From: Escallonia rubra
Taxonomy: Eukaryota > Streptophyta > Magnoliopsida > Escalloniales > Escalloniaceae
Length of the DNA stretch: 64,000 nucleotides
Reading direction: 5' to 3'
NCBI GenBank assembly: GCA_033065855.1
Contig: JAVXUO010002416.1
Span: forward strand, 248,001 to 312,000
The notes below the pieces were generated by a model. The model was not told the DNA's origin, searched no databases, and saw nothing but the letters and a program-made list of their open reading frames with translations. Positions within the stretch are counted from its first letter, which is position 1, and every line of letters starts with the position of its first letter. The position numbers and the translations under genes were made by a program. Positions 23,920 through 36,500 of the stretch are shown piece by piece.

Positions 23920-26900
23920 TCACTTCCCAATCAACCGACGCGTACGTTGATTGGCACCTTTTACTCGTGTGTTTAGCTCGTCCATATCGTCTTGGAGATG
24001 ATCAAGAGCTTTGTTTTGACTGCATTTCCCAGATTTTACTCAGACCATTGCATAAACAAAACCAATAAGTGAAAAACAGAACAAGGAACTAAAGAAAAAT
24101 AAACACTTCAATATACAAAGAAGAATCCCATCTCACTCAAGTCCATACACTGATTATAACTCCAGACAGACTAAACTTAAAATATGTTGTCTGAAACAAG
24201 TTGCACTCATGTAATGTGAAATATGTGTTTCCTGCTAGAAATAAAAATGTATAGGCACAAACTCTCATAGGATGTAGTCTGCTAAGGTTATAAGCTTCCA
24301 TAAACTCTATACGCACACAGATATATTCTTCTTTTAATCACCAACTTCCAACCACAGTGAGAAGACTGACCTGTTAAGTTCAGATCCCATGTCAACAGCC
24401 ATACCCTTTAGATCACCCAAGATATTGCTAAGATCTGAGAGTGCATCATCTTGCTTTGCCTTCTCAACCTGGTTAAAAATTTTCCACATCAGAGAAGGAA
24501 ATGAGATAAAATAACGGTATACGATAATAGAAAAGATGTACCTACAAAATCCTATATCCCAAACACATACCTCAACTTTCTGTAATGCGTTTGTTGGTTC
24601 AGGAGGAGGTGTACGCGAGATTGGTCGTCCCTTGGGTGCAGGAGCTAAACCCAACTTTTCCCTTTGCTCTGAGTTATATTTCTTACCCCCGTAATTATCA
24701 TCTGGTAGACCAATAAACGAAAAAGTTGCCACCAGGTCAAAAGATGCAGTAACAACTAGTTGTGATACAGATAAAGATACAATATACAACTAGCTGAAAG
24801 TTGCGGCAAGGGTTAAAAATTGAACAGCTGGGGCAAATGTGCAATTCATGTCAGATATGTGTGTACATACACAACAAAGCAGTTAAAAGATACCTTTAGT
24901 GACTAAGGGTCCTGTAATTTCCTTCGCTTTCTTTGGCTTCCAAGTCTTAGAGAACATGCCCCCAAGGTTTCCCAATAATTTCTCCCCCTGAAATCAACAA
25001 TATGGCTATAAAACATGTTCCTAACCAGCACTAGTAGCCACTAAAGAAACCAAATATAAGAGATGAAGAAAGAACAAATTGAATTTAGTGCCATAGTCGT
25101 TTGAATAGCAAACAATAGCATCTCTCTTTTATCATTCAGCAAAAGACCTTGACCAAAATGTAAAGTAAAAAAGATTTGGCCCAGTGCACGAGTGGGGTGG
25201 ATTGATATACACAGCCTTCCCCCCACTTCTGTGAATAGGCAGTTTCCGATTGTTGAACCCATGACCTCCAGTTTGTAATGGAACTATGTTCCCGTTGTGC
25301 CAAGGCGTCTACCTTGACAAACATGTTGCACTTCAGCTAATCTCACTGGATAAAAGCTAGTGTGTCATAGTCCCACCAGCCATCAGCTGTTTCTTATACG
25401 TGTATATGTTTCAAAATAAGCAAGAAGCAAAAAACATCTTTTTCTGTTTTTTCCTCTAATTATTTTGTTATTTACAAGATCACTATCCTATAATCTTGTA
25501 AAACAAGCTTCTGCAAATTAACCTTTCTTAAAATTACCCGATTGCTCTGTGTGCTTGTTAGCCTAATAATCATTTCATTTTTGACAGTAATTTGAGGGTG
25601 GGAGACAGTCCCAGTCAGAGTATACTACATGAATCCTTTTCTTCGACTCTCCTCTGTCCAAGCATGCATGTAATATCAATTTTTGTTGTTTGCCGAACGA
25701 AGACATTTTGGATAGAAGTGTTGGAACTCGTTGAACGAAAAGGAAGGGAAATAAATTGATCCCAAGAGCTTCTTAATATCCTGTTCATTTGTAGACAAAG
25801 CTACATAGTCCTTGCTCTATTCTTCAAGCCTATTCGTACAAATGTCAAGTATAAGCCAAAAGGCTCATTTCTAGATAACCTTCCTTACTGTTAGGATATA
25901 GGCTTATCCAACAGTCCTACAAAATTTTAAATTGTTGCTGCTATGAGTTCTGTGGAAGCATCCAACTCAAAACCAATTGGCAATGAGAAGAGAGGCCTAC
26001 AAGCTTATATATGTGAGTATTGTTTGTTATTTACCCGATGTTGGATTTATATATCTCAATACGCCCCCTCACATGTGGCCCGACTGATTTTTGAGTGAGC
26101 CTAGCATGTGGAGAAATTGACTAGGTGACGGCGATGAACTAATTGAATTGTCTGCTGGACTTGGATCGACTAGCTCTGATACCATGTGAAAGTATCCAAC
26201 TCAAAACAAATTGGCAATGAGAGGAGAGGCCTACAAGGCTTATATATGTGAGTATTGTTTGTTATTTACCCGATGTGGGATTTATATCTCTCAACAAGTT
26301 CCTTCTATTTAGTTATCCTGCATCTGTGCTTTTGTTTAAGGCTATCCACTCAACTTCCTCAGACTTCTGAACGGCCAAAGTTTGTTATTTTACCAAGCAA
26401 AACAAAGTAATGCACTTTTTAGCGAAAAAATGGGGGTTTGGAAAAGCAGATCAAGGTGTGGAAATATACATTCGCAGAAAGGGAATGTTGTGTTGTAAAC
26501 ATTCCACGCTTAACTTATATACAATTTCTCGTGTCGAGAAAAAGTGCAGTACTGTTTCACTTAACAGCCTCGAGAAGTTGAATGCCAAACCCTTAACTTT
26601 CACTTTCCTTTCACAAAGGCAGGACTATCTATCGTCATATTCTTAACAGAAAAAATTATATAGTTAAGATCATGTTCTAATCATCTTTTCCTTCATAGAA
26701 ACTAAATTTCCATTATTGACTCCCAATTATTCAGCAAACAAGTAAAGCACGCACACCTAAGATACCAAACATACCCGGCTCAAATCCCGATCGATATCAG
26801 TGGCGATCATGTGGGTCCTGTTGATTTGCTCACCCTGGTGATGCAAAGTGTCAAGTGTCCTTGTAGCGTCCTGTCTGATGTCCTCTGCGATCTTAAGGCA

Positions 26901-27245
26901 ATTATTCACGGTGTTTGTAGTGTCCTCAGCCTTGTTCACAGCATAACTCTCCAATTCTTGAACAGACATGTTCTCTAGGTCTCCTGAGTGGTGGTTAGTA
27001 TTCTTTTGTTTGTTCTTAGCTGCCGATGACGAGTATCCAAAGTAGTCATCATCATCGTCATCAAAAGGATTGGATTTGAAGTTTGGTGTTATGAGCACAG
27101 GTTCAGAAGTGGTTCTTCTTGCAGGTTTATGAGTTTGCTTCTTATCTGACTCGGTATCAGAATCAAAAGGGTTGGAAGTCGATGAACCTGGTAGTCCAGG
27201 ATCAACTGATTTTTGCTTGGCAGGTGATTTCCTAAACCCAAACAT
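23920..27245 (-). CDS. SNAP33: SNAP33-type Qb+Qc SNARE (SNAP25 homologue)
   Basis: Coding exons are 26775-27245, 24894-24987, 24571-24701, 24371-24468 and 23920-24019. All are GT-AG and total 894 nt, giving 297 aa, close to the roughly 300 aa of plant SNAP33. The order is two NPF motifs (25-27 and 59-61) with an acidic DDDDDD run, an N-terminal Qb SNARE helix running past residue 157 with zero-layer Q140 ('HHQGEQINRTH'), a linker with 'GGMFSKTWKPKK', and a C-terminal Qc helix with zero-layer Q266 ('SQNKALDHL'). It ends 'GANQRTRRLIGK'. The product pairs with a Qa syntaxin and a VAMP on the plasma membrane and, in Arabidopsis, acts at the cell plate with KNOLLE and in penetration resistance with PEN1. 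There is only one cysteine and no palmitoylation cluster. The first coding intron carries a SINE and a TRIM. Confidence 0.93.
25162..25310 (-). mobile_element. tRNA-derived SINE in SNAP33 intron
   Basis: On the minus strand it starts AGACGCCTTGGCACAACGGG, which resembles a pol III A box, and has 'GGTCATGGGTTCAACAA', which resembles a B box, about 50 bp on. It is flanked by 'accttgaccaaaatgt' (25146-25161) and 'accttgacaaacatgt' (25311-25326), a 16-bp TSD with two mismatches. The tail is A-rich on the minus strand. It has the same orientation as the host gene. Confidence 0.75.
25951..26296 (-). mobile_element. Complete TRIM retroelement in SNAP33 intron
   Basis: Two direct repeats of about 111 bp (5' LTR 26185-26296, 3' LTR 25951-26061) flank about 123 bp. 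The minus-strand 5' LTR runs from TGTTGAGAG to CTTTCACA and is followed at once by TGGTATCAGAGC, the primer-binding site for initiator tRNA-Met. A purine tract, GTGAGGGGGCG, precedes the 3' LTR, whose start has decayed to TATT. AGTTC occurs on both sides (25946-25950 and 26297-26301), a perfect 5-bp TSD. With no coding region it is a terminal-repeat retrotransposon in miniature, in the same sense as SNAP33. Confidence 0.92.
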
Positions 27246-27272
27246 TTTTGCAAGCTTGCATACAGGCACAAG

Positions 27273-28513
27273 CCTAACAGATAGAAAGTACAAGAAGCAA
27301 GACGGATACGACAGACTAGTTACGATATTCAACTTTAAAACCTGTAAAAACAAACAAACAAAAGTATTCACATCAAACAAAACTGTTTCCTACTTGCAGT
27401 TATCGTTTTTCCAAGACTTTTTCTACACAAAGAAACCCACAAACAAATTGTTGTATTGTGAGAGGTATCAGGAATGAGTAAGATAGAATCTATAGCGTTC
27501 AAATATAGTACAGTACAAAAACAAGAGATACCAAGTGCAGAAACTCAGCACAGTTAATGGTATGCAAATCTAGCCCAATGGGTACCTCGAATAAGTCACT
27601 ATTGATTAAGTAATTTATAAGAGATTTCCAAATAACAAGAAAGTTTTCTATGTGGACAAAATACAGTCAATATATCCTAAGCTACTTTGATCAGATGGTT
27701 GTGCTAGATGATTCTTTTAGTATAGCATTTTAGTTTCTAATGCAAAGTATTTCATAAATTTGATGACCAACATAAAGACAAATTTAAAGCAAGCAGAAAA
27801 ATATGTTTACATTCACAACAAAAAGGAAGATGCCAACGAGGAAACCTCCCGAAAGACTCGGACTTTACATTTAAGTAAGCATGAATAGCGAGAAGAACAA
27901 GAAGCGCAAACCACAATAAAATTCACTCACCTAGTAAATGAAAAAACGAATAATTAGAGAAATACGACAAAACACCAATCATTTAACTTGGGGGAACGCC
28001 TAGATGTTCCCTTTAACTAAGTATTAACAGATTTTACTCCTCCCATGTGAAATAACCATGCATAAATTTAACAGAAAGTTACAAACAGATTGAGAAAAGG
28101 GTTACAATCAAGACCCTGGAACAGAGCAATGTGGTTGAATTAGTACCTGCGGTGTAAAGAAAAGAATTGGAAAGATTGACGAAATGGGTTTCTTTGTGGT
28201 GCCTTCGAATGATGGAAATCTGGAGGATTCTGGCGTAGAAGAGGAAGAAAATGCAAGAAAAAAAGGAACAATCTTTCCTCTCCTACGCGAAAAAATAGGG
28301 GGATAACAAGACGATCTTCACCAGGCAAAGCAGAAGGGGAAAGAGAGGGAGAGAGAGAACATTCGGGCAATTGTTTGATGTGAACAGAGTAAGAGATGGA
28401 AGGTACCCCGAAAAACCAGGATGCTGCGGAGGCTACACGACCAATCCAATTCTTTCGACCGTTGGGAGTTTCCTTGTAAAATTCACCTGAAATTCGAAAA
28501 GAGATAAAGGCAA
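27273..28513 (-). promoter_or_regulatory. SNAP33 5' UTR intron and promoter-proximal region
   Basis: A noncoding first exon appears to end at 28147, with the donor CACCGCAG|GTACTA on the minus strand. A good acceptor, TTTCTATCTGTTAG|GC, places the next exon start at 27273, just upstream of the ATG at 27245. This gives an 873-bp 5' UTR intron, common in plant SNARE genes. The leader upstream (about 28150-28400) is CT-rich on the transcript strand. The MULE at 28514 marks the upstream limit of the native promoter. Confidence 0.55.
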
Positions 28514-29956
28514 GAAACAACTGTTCGGGCGTCCCTTAATAATAAGCATTTTGTCATATTAGTCTTTAAATAATTTTTTTTACTGTATTAGTCCTAAAAT
28601 ACTATGCCGTTTGTCAGTGGTCTTTTTCTCTATTTCCGTCCAAAAAATCCGTTTGTAGACCCCAGAAAAGGGACACTAGAGTCAATTCGCAATCCTCAAG
28701 AACCAAAAGCTTTCTTATGGTCCCTAAACTATTAACGCGTTTTTAAATTAGTCCCTGAACGAATTTTTGCACTCTTGGTCCTTTAACATTGCAACATTAG
28801 TCAATTTCGTCCCTTTTAATCACTTCAATCAGGTTTCATATGTTGATGAAAAAGTTATTGTATACCCGATCAGAATAAGTCATCACCATGACCATGAAGC
28901 TTTCTACAAAGTGACTTTTTATCTTTGTTATGCACCATCAACACCCACTCCTCTGCCACCAACACAACAAACATCGTGACATCTCATCCTCGGCTCAATT
29001 TCACCGATGTCTTAAGCGTGCCATTACCTAGCATCATCAGTAGCTGACTATAACCAAGCTGCCGCCAGCCCCCAACCTTTAGCCGTCACCACCCTACTGT
29101 CAACCAACGATTGATTGTAGCCAACCCCTCGTCTCCAGCAGTCATTTGCTGGTTAACAGTAGGGTGATGGCAGCTGGAAGTTGGGGGTTGACGGCAGCTG
29201 ACAGCGGCGGTTGCAATTGATGGTCGGTAGTTGTAATTGCCAAAAGTGGCAACCGACGACTGACTGCCTTCGGCCTAGAGCTAGGAGCTTCCTGCAATTG
29301 GCAGTCGTGGTGGTGGCTGGGTGATGACAGTGGCAGGTAGTGACCACTATGAATGAATTATGATGTCAAACCCAACATAACCTACTATAATATTAATTCA
29401 ACCCATCATAACCCATTTAATTAAGTGAACTGGACCGAGTAAAAGGTCAACATTTTCTTGAATTGAATTGGTTAAACCCATAAAAAATCAATCCAACTTA
29501 CACCCCTAGATAGAGGGTGTTGGTAATGTATAGTAAGGAAAAAGTCACCTTGTTAAGAGACTTGTGGTTATGGTACTAAAATACCATGGTCATGGTGGCG
29601 ACTTATTGATTTTTTTCATTGACGTACGAAACCGTTATTGAAGTGATTAAAAGGTCGAAACTGGCTACTGATGCAATGTTAAAGGACCAAGACTGTAAGA
29701 ATTAGTTAAATGACTAATTTAACAACATGTTGATAATTCAGGGACCATAAGAAAGCTTTTGGTTCTTGAAGATTGTGAATTGACTCTAGTGCCCCTCGTG
29801 TGGAATCCACAAACGGATTTTTTTGGACAGAAATGGAGAAAAGGACCACCATGGCAAACGACGTAGTGTTTAAGGATTAATATGGCGAATTTTTTTTGTT
29901 TAAAGACTAAAATGGCAAAACGCTTATAGTTGAGGGACTACCCGGGTAGTTGTCTC
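28514..29956. mobile_element. Non-autonomous MULE with long TIRs
   Basis: Terminal inverted repeats of about 340 bp (28514 to about 28860, and about 29610 to 29956) begin GAAACAACT and GAGACAACT and stay highly similar through 'aagaaccaaaagctttctta'. The flanks TAAAGGCAA (28505-28513) and TAAAGGCTA (29957-29965) are a 9-bp TSD with one mismatch, the Mutator signature. The core carries further nested inverted blocks (about 29060-29110 against 29150-29205) and no transposase. It inserted just upstream of the SNAP33 leader, so it may have displaced or supplied promoter sequence. Confidence 0.88.
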
Positions 29957-29998
29957 TAAAGGCTAATTATACTTTGGTTCTTTTGGAGCTCTTCACCC

Positions 29999-30180
29999 CT
30001 ATTACCTTTTATTTTTAGACAGTAAATGGTATTTTCGGGCCAATTTTAGCGTCAATTGAGGGTCCTTCCCGAACCATCTTGAGGGCGCACTCCTCACATT
30101 AGCTTGGGCCCCAAGGTTTGAACCCTAGAAGTCAAGGTAGCGAACATACTTTCTTGACCACCAGGCCAACCCTTGGGGTT
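29999..30180 (-). mobile_element. tRNA-derived SINE
   Basis: On the minus strand it reads AACCCCAAGGGTTGGCCTGG then TGGTCAAG (A box type). About 45 bp later comes AGGGTTCAAACCTTGG (B box type), then a conserved-looking tail. The direct repeat TCTTCACCC at 29990-29998 and 30181-30189 is a likely TSD, with imperfect extension. It sits just outside the TSD of the neighbouring MULE. Confidence 0.72.
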
Positions 30181-30189
30181 TCTTCACCC

Positions 30190-31266
30190 TCATTTCTATT
30201 TAATTAGAGTAAACTACATTTGATAAATTGTTTGAAGATTTAAAAAAATATATGTGCTAAATGTGAACGTATAACTCTACTTTGTTAAAAACATTTTTCA
30301 TTGTATAATTGAGAGTTATCAAATTGAGCGATTTCTCTCTTTTATTATCGAGAGCAGATATTTAGTGATTGTCAATTATAAGAAACTGATGTCGAACGAT
30401 ACATTCAACAGTGTAAAATGGATATAGTGTGCAAGATGATTTAAATGTTGCTGCCGTGTAGTGTCTCGTCCATTGGTATCTCAAGCTAACACGGCCTCGT
30501 ATCAAGCCAAGAAAATACTCCACCAAAAAGTGTCACATGTCTAACCAATTGGTTAATTACACTCGGTACCTCTAAAATGATGTCTTAATATACTCGATAT
30601 CACTGCCTTTAGAACAATAATACATTGAGACCCCCTGCTGTTAGATTTTGACGAATGGTTTTAAATGTTTAGTTAAAGTAACCTAATCCCATAAACCATA
30701 CCACTCGGTGCAAATCTCTACCACCACCACGACAAACTCACCATAAACGCACCACCATAGATCTACCACCCCTACTGATTCTTAACCACAAACCCACAAC
30801 CCAGATCCACCACCACAACAAAATTCTTCACCGCCAACCAAGCTCATAAACCACCACCCCACGACGGATCCCACCACCACAAACTCACAACTTACCACTT
30901 CACCCATTCTTACACTCACAGACCCATATTACACTGACCAACCGTCACAAACCTTTCACTGCCAGTTGATCCCATCACTAACCGATCCCTCCTACCAACA
31001 CAAACCCACCAGCACACAAGATCCACCAACCAGATTCACAACAAATCAACTCTAACGTGCAGTGGCGTGTGTCTGTGCACTGCTTGAGTATATGTGAAAA
31101 TAAGACAAAAATGAGAGTTTGAAATGTGTGGAGTCAGGGGTAGAAGTCTTGGTGTTGATTTTGGGGATTGCTTGAATCGCAGTAATTTTGTTTTTGGGTT
31201 TTAAGGATATGTTAACATTATAATGTTTGGAAAGATAATGACGAGCGGGGTATGTGATACACATAA
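30190..31266. other. Intergenic DNA, CCA/ACC-rich in part
   Basis: The stretch 30710-31030 is low-complexity, with many 'accacca' and 'caccacc' blocks on the plus strand. No gene is supported. The remainder is AT-rich and unremarkable. Confidence 0.5.
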
Positions 31267-31271
31267 CAAAG

Positions 31272-32828
31272 TGTTCACAACCTATCTTGGACCGCACCCC
31301 GGGGTCCGCTAAGAGATCCCAGTGGCGCGACACGTCACCCATTTGGCGGTCAACATCGCTCAACATCATTGCTCGGTCAAAGTGCTCCGCGCCTCGAGCA
31401 TCCGGACGGCGATCGAAAGTGTGCTCACCCTAATAGGGTCGGCCACCTTAAGGGGGTCAGCCACCCCAAGGGGGGCGGCCACCCCAAGGGGTTCGGCCTC
31501 CATCGCCCTGCGAAGGGGGGAACTTGCCGAGCGGCACTGACTTCGCGCTCTAACAACACTCACACGCTATCTTCAGTAGCGCGACGCTCTGTCGCAGGCT
31601 TAATCAAAGTGACGGGGCTCAGGCCCTCGCGCGCGGGACGGGCTCGCAACCATGAAGCCCTCGCCGGCTTAATCAAACTGACGGGGCTCCGGCCCTCGCG
31701 GCGGGACGGGCTCGCAACCATGAAGCCCTCGCCGGCTCAATCAAACTGACGGGGCTCCGGCCCTCGCGGCGGGACGGGCTTGCAACCATGAAGTCCTCGC
31801 CGGCTCAATTAAACTCGCGGCAGGACGGGCTCGCAACCCTAAAGCCCTCGCCGGCACAATCAACCGGGGGCTCCGGCCCTCGCTAGCACAATCAACCGAC
31901 GAGCTCCGGCCCTCGTGAGCACAATCAACCGGAGGCTCCGGCCTTCGCAACAAGGATGGGCTTACAACCCTAAGGCCATCACTGGCACAATCACCCGACG
32001 GACTCACGGGGGGCTCCGCTCGTAGTGCTCCGGCACGAGGACCCCTCGCCACGGACTCTGAGTATCAAGCTGTGAGCATGTGCGCTCATGTTATCATTGA
32101 TCATCGACACCACCAGGGCAATGACCCCGGGTCACTCCGGGACGGGAGCAGGTCCTCGGAGGGCATCGCGCCTAGTCCGCCTGACAGTTGGCTACAGGGG
32201 CAACCCTCGCCGCTGTCAGGATCTCCGCGCGTCTCTTGACGCATCTCGTGGGATTCAGTAAGGGCTTGGACTGGAGGCTGGGGCAACGGGCTACTCTGAC
32301 CATGCTACCTCGGTGTGGTCAGTCTCCTCAGACAGGCAGAGGGACGCTGCAAGGGCAGGGCGGCACGAACTCGGGAACTGGTAATTCGACGGACAATCAA
32401 TACTGTGGGACCTCTTTCGGCAACGTGTCACTCCCAGATGACGACACGTGTCGACCGATGACACGCGCGCATTTGTTCCTATATATAGTGGACTTTGGAG
32501 CTTATTCAGGGACTTCTCTCTCATTTCCACATTTCACTTTCTCTCTCTAAAACCCATTCTCTCTGGAGTTCTAGTGAGAGAAACACATTTGGACCCCTGA
32601 TATCGGACTCTTGACGCTGCACCCCCGCTACGGACTGTCGACCGCTGGCCCTGTTCGTCGTTACCCTGCCTGCGCGGTGCTGCCAGCCCTCGCGATCTGT
32701 CTGGGGAGCCTTGCTCTCAGCCCTTACTCCATCCTTGCTGTCTCCCACTTTGTCTACTTGGAAGCCAACGCAGACTGCATTATTTGTGGCACCTCACGTG
32801 GCACGCGAACCATCTTTCCTCGGCAACA
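31272..32828 (+). mobile_element. Solo LTR of an LTR retrotransposon
   Basis: The segment begins TGTTCACAACC and ends CTCGGCAACA, the expected TG...CA ends extended to TGTT...AACA. It is flanked by CAAAG at 31267-31271 and 32829-32833, a perfect 5-bp TSD. A TATA box (CCTATATATAG, about 32479) with a CT-rich leader after it gives a U3-R-U5 layout on the plus strand. No internal region or second LTR is present, so it is a solo LTR left by recombination. It is strikingly GC-rich for this region, and its apparent open frames are by-products of that. It lies about 700 bp upstream of the starch phosphorylase start. Confidence 0.88.
31597..31870. repeat. 68-bp tandem repeats inside the solo LTR
   Basis: Units begin GGCT(T/C)AAT at 31597, 31666, 31734 and 31802, giving periods of 69, 68 and 68 bp. 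Each contains 'gacggggctccggccctcgc' and 'gggctcgcaaccatgaagc'. More diverged, shorter units continue to about 31990. Such U3 repeats can act as enhancer or silencing targets. Confidence 0.9.
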
Positions 32829-32833
32829 CAAAG

Positions 32834-33524
32834 TATAAAGGGTTGTTAGTGTAATTTTTTAAAACAGATGGATAACAAGTGTATTAAAACATAAACTCAC
32901 GAGCACCCACCCAGGTATAGTTAATCGAAACCAATTCAGGACCGTCTATCTGGATGGTAGAAAAATGAGTAATTGATTGACCGATTTCTTATTTAAACTA
33001 GTCAATTCACTAGTTCTAATCAAACCCATGACAATTACAGATGTCAGTGAACATCAAAGTGGGATAAGAAGTCTGGCCAGTCCAATGTAAGATTGTGACA
33101 ATTGTGTAAATTGTGTACTTTGACGGAAGCAATGCTAACATTTGGCAACTGAAAAGTGGCCATGAAGAACAAAATATCTCCTCTGCAGGAGTCAGTCGGA
33201 TCCCCTTGTTCTGTACCGTCCACTTGGAGAGTGTGGGGTGGCGGTGGTGGCCACCAATGGCAATTGGCAGTAGTGCTTTTTACAGAAAGGGTGAAGAGAA
33301 AGGGTGAGGAGAAGGTGGGGGCGACAAGAAAATCCGCAAGTTTTCCAACTCGTGCACAACATGAACTTATTAAAGTGAAGACGAGTAGCTGCACCAGAAT
33401 CAAGCAGAGATAAGAAGAGAAGCCTATCTCTCTCTCTGTCATCTATATTATTGCTACCCCATTTGGTATATGCCCTGTACGATTCGGTACTGGTTGTAGC
33501 AGAGCGAGATAGGGTGAGAGAACA
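32834..33524. promoter_or_regulatory. Upstream region and leader of PHS1
   Basis: This is the native sequence between the solo LTR and the PHS1 start codon. CT runs near 33427-33438 probably fall in the 5' UTR. I see no confident TATA box. A minus-strand frame of 132 codons overlaps this region but shows no family features. Confidence 0.4.
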
Positions 33525-36500
33525 ATGGCGTCTCCAGCATTCTCTCTGACAAACTCGATTTCAAATCCTAATTCCATCTCTGGCATTGCAGCTGACTTCT
33601 ATCTCAGAAGAAGCAGACACTCAAACTTGCTGCTGAGCAGAACGATACGGTCGCTTCGGTCACGAAGAGGCCTTGCTGTGAAGAGTGTAGCTAGCAGTCA
33701 AGAGCAAAAGCTCAAGGACACTCTCACCGAAGAAGGTACTGTCTCATTCCTCTGGAAAAACCTGTGCCCATTTTAGCTAATGATAAGATAAGTACCCCAC
33801 GTCTTCCTGATTTGTTCCAACATATTCTAAGTAGCCACAGTCACTGCCTTGTATTAGCATAATATTGGTTTAAGTGAAATCTGTTTAGGCCCTACCCCTA
33901 ACGTGCTTAGCAGGATGATTGAAGGCTTGTTCTCTTTGCCGCATGGGTTCAAGTACAATCACATTGCGGTGGACGAGGCAAGCCTTAGCTTGGTGATCTG
34001 GCATGAACCAGCACTTGTATCTGACCCGCGTGTGGGGCACTCACACAGCGTTCACAGGGACGTCACTCTCTCCCTCCAACGTTTATCGCGGACCAACAGA
34101 AAAAAATTATCTACGCCCTGGGAATTGACCAAAGGCCATTTGCATAATAACGGGCTTATAGTAGTTAGACACCATAGTCTTTGATGTAGTGATAGGATAA
34201 CAAACTCGAGATCAAAAGAAGATCTAACGTGGTTTGGCTTAGCCCTTGGCCTTCAACTGGAACTTGGCCTTATTTCGTTGGATGCAAGATCACAACACTT
34301 AATTGGAAGTTGTGTACATCTAACAGTGGGCCGTTGTCAGTTAGACCCAAAATCAAATTTGACCCGTGCAATCAAATGCTGCGATAGGGTTCTGCACTGA
34401 GTTTCTAAATTTCGGTGTTTGCTTTTCGGGGATCCCAGATACTTTGGATGGCATCTTACCTGATCCTGCATCAGTTGCATCAAGCATTAAGTACCATACA
34501 GCGTTCACACCATCATTCTCTCCAGAGAAATTTGAGGATTCCCAGGCATTGTACTATGCAGCTGCTGAAAGTGTTCGTGATATGCTTATCATTAATTGGA
34601 ATGCCACATATGATTACTACAAAAAGGTCAATGTAAAGCAGGCATACTATTTGTCTATGGAATTTCTTCAGGTTAGTTCTGCCTTTCAATTAGACTAATT
34701 TATGTATACTTGAACTCTATTCTTTTATGCTGATTTGTTTCTCTTCATTATGTCTTGAATGTTGCAGGGCAGAGCTTTGCTAAATGCAATTGGTAATTTA
34801 GAGCTCTACGGGGCTTATGCAGAGGCATTGAGAAAGCTTGGCCACACTCTAGAAGCTGTAGCTACACATGTAAGATGATAGTTGCAGTTAGGATTGATCC
34901 TCTTTTATTTTGACAGTATTGTCCTGTACTTCTGATTATATCCATGTTCTCAATCCATTCTAACTACCAGAGTTTCTGAATCCTATCCAGAAAATAGTGT
35001 ATGTTGAACCACATGGACTAACAATAGACAGTATTGTTGGGTGGTTGGATGGTTTTCACGGAAGCCTGCAGAGAAGCCCATGTGGCCCGAACATTACTTT
35101 CTATCATTATGATATCAGCATTCTAGAACATTCTTTTCTCTCTCCTTTTTTTTTTTTGTAACTCGTACAATCAGGTGGTTAATTTAGGACAAAATTTCCT
35201 TCACAATGTATTGCCATTTGTTTTGAACACTTTGCATTAGTGGAACTCTTATCTTCTGGGTGGCTACTCTACGACTATCTGGTTTTTCACAACTTATGGT
35301 TATTCCTATTGTATATCCCTTTCTATTGTCAACTTTAAAGGCTCCAAGTTTTGGCACGCATCAGGATATACTCATCTGATATAAGTGCTTAAATTCAGCT
35401 TAAAATTGACAGGAACCAGATGCTGCACTCGGGAATGGGGGTTTAGGGCGTCTTGCATCCTGCTTTTTGGACTCCTTGGCAACACTGAATTACCCTGCAT
35501 GGGGATATGGGCTTAGGTACAAATATGGCCTCTTCAAACAGCTCATCACAAAAGACGGTCAGGAGGAAGTTGCAGAAAGTTGGCTTGAGGTGTGATTTTA
35601 TTGTCTGCTCTTGTTAAGCAAACGTCAATTTCGTGTGACGTATAAAGATATTTCACGTGCCTCTTCCATGACTGTTTTTTGGAAACTTTTGTGTTTGTTA
35701 TGATTTCGATAGGCACTCTTTGTTTAGCTTTTAGTGATCGACTGATTGACAGAAAGTTTCCTTAACAGATGGGCAGTCCCTGGGAAATTGTAAGAAATGA
35801 TGTCTCCTATCCTGTGAAGTTCTACGGCAAAGTCAGTCTAGGCCTAGATGGACGGAAAGAATGGGTTGGAGGAGAAGATATAATGGCTGTTGCCTATGAT
35901 GTCCCGATACCAGGATATAAAACTAAAACCACTATCAATTTGCGACTGTGGTCAACAAAAGTTGCACCAGAAAGTTTTGATTTACTTGCTTTTAATGCTG
36001 GAGACCATGCGAAAGCATATGAAGCCCTAAAAAAGGCTGAAACGGTATGCACTCAGTCCTAGTTTCCAATCATTTTATTTTCCACCTTTCTGCACAACTT
36101 TGAGCACAAACACCTTGCGTGCCGCGAGTACACTTGAAAGCACAGCACTTGTGTTCTGCATCATAAAAACTGAAGTAGAGCATTCTCAGGTTCTATGTTT
36201 TGGATATATGTACGTTTCGCAATTACCTGGCTTACATCTTCGTGTCATAAATTTTGCTTCAGATATACAGATTCAGTTGCTGCTACGTACATAATGCCAA
36301 TATGTGATACTCATTAATTGTTGTACTTTCGTTAGATCTGCTATGTTTTATACCCTGGGGATGAATCACTTGAGGGGAAGACTCTTAGATTGAAGCAACA
36401 ATATACTCTATGCTCTGCTTCTCTTCAAGATATTATTGCTCGATTCGAAAGAAGATCAGGAGAACTGGTGGACTGGAAAATATTTCCTGAAAAGGTTGCA

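Noticed and set aside
31741..32052. GC-rich minus-strand frame of 103 codons and similar plus-strand frames
   Set aside because: They lie in the tandem repeats of the solo LTR and have the Arg/Ala/Pro-rich text expected from GC-rich noncoding DNA.
33044..33442. 132-codon minus-strand frame upstream of PHS1 with a hydrophobic start
   Set aside because: It has no family features, overlaps the likely PHS1 promoter and leader, and has a biased composition; a chance frame is more likely.
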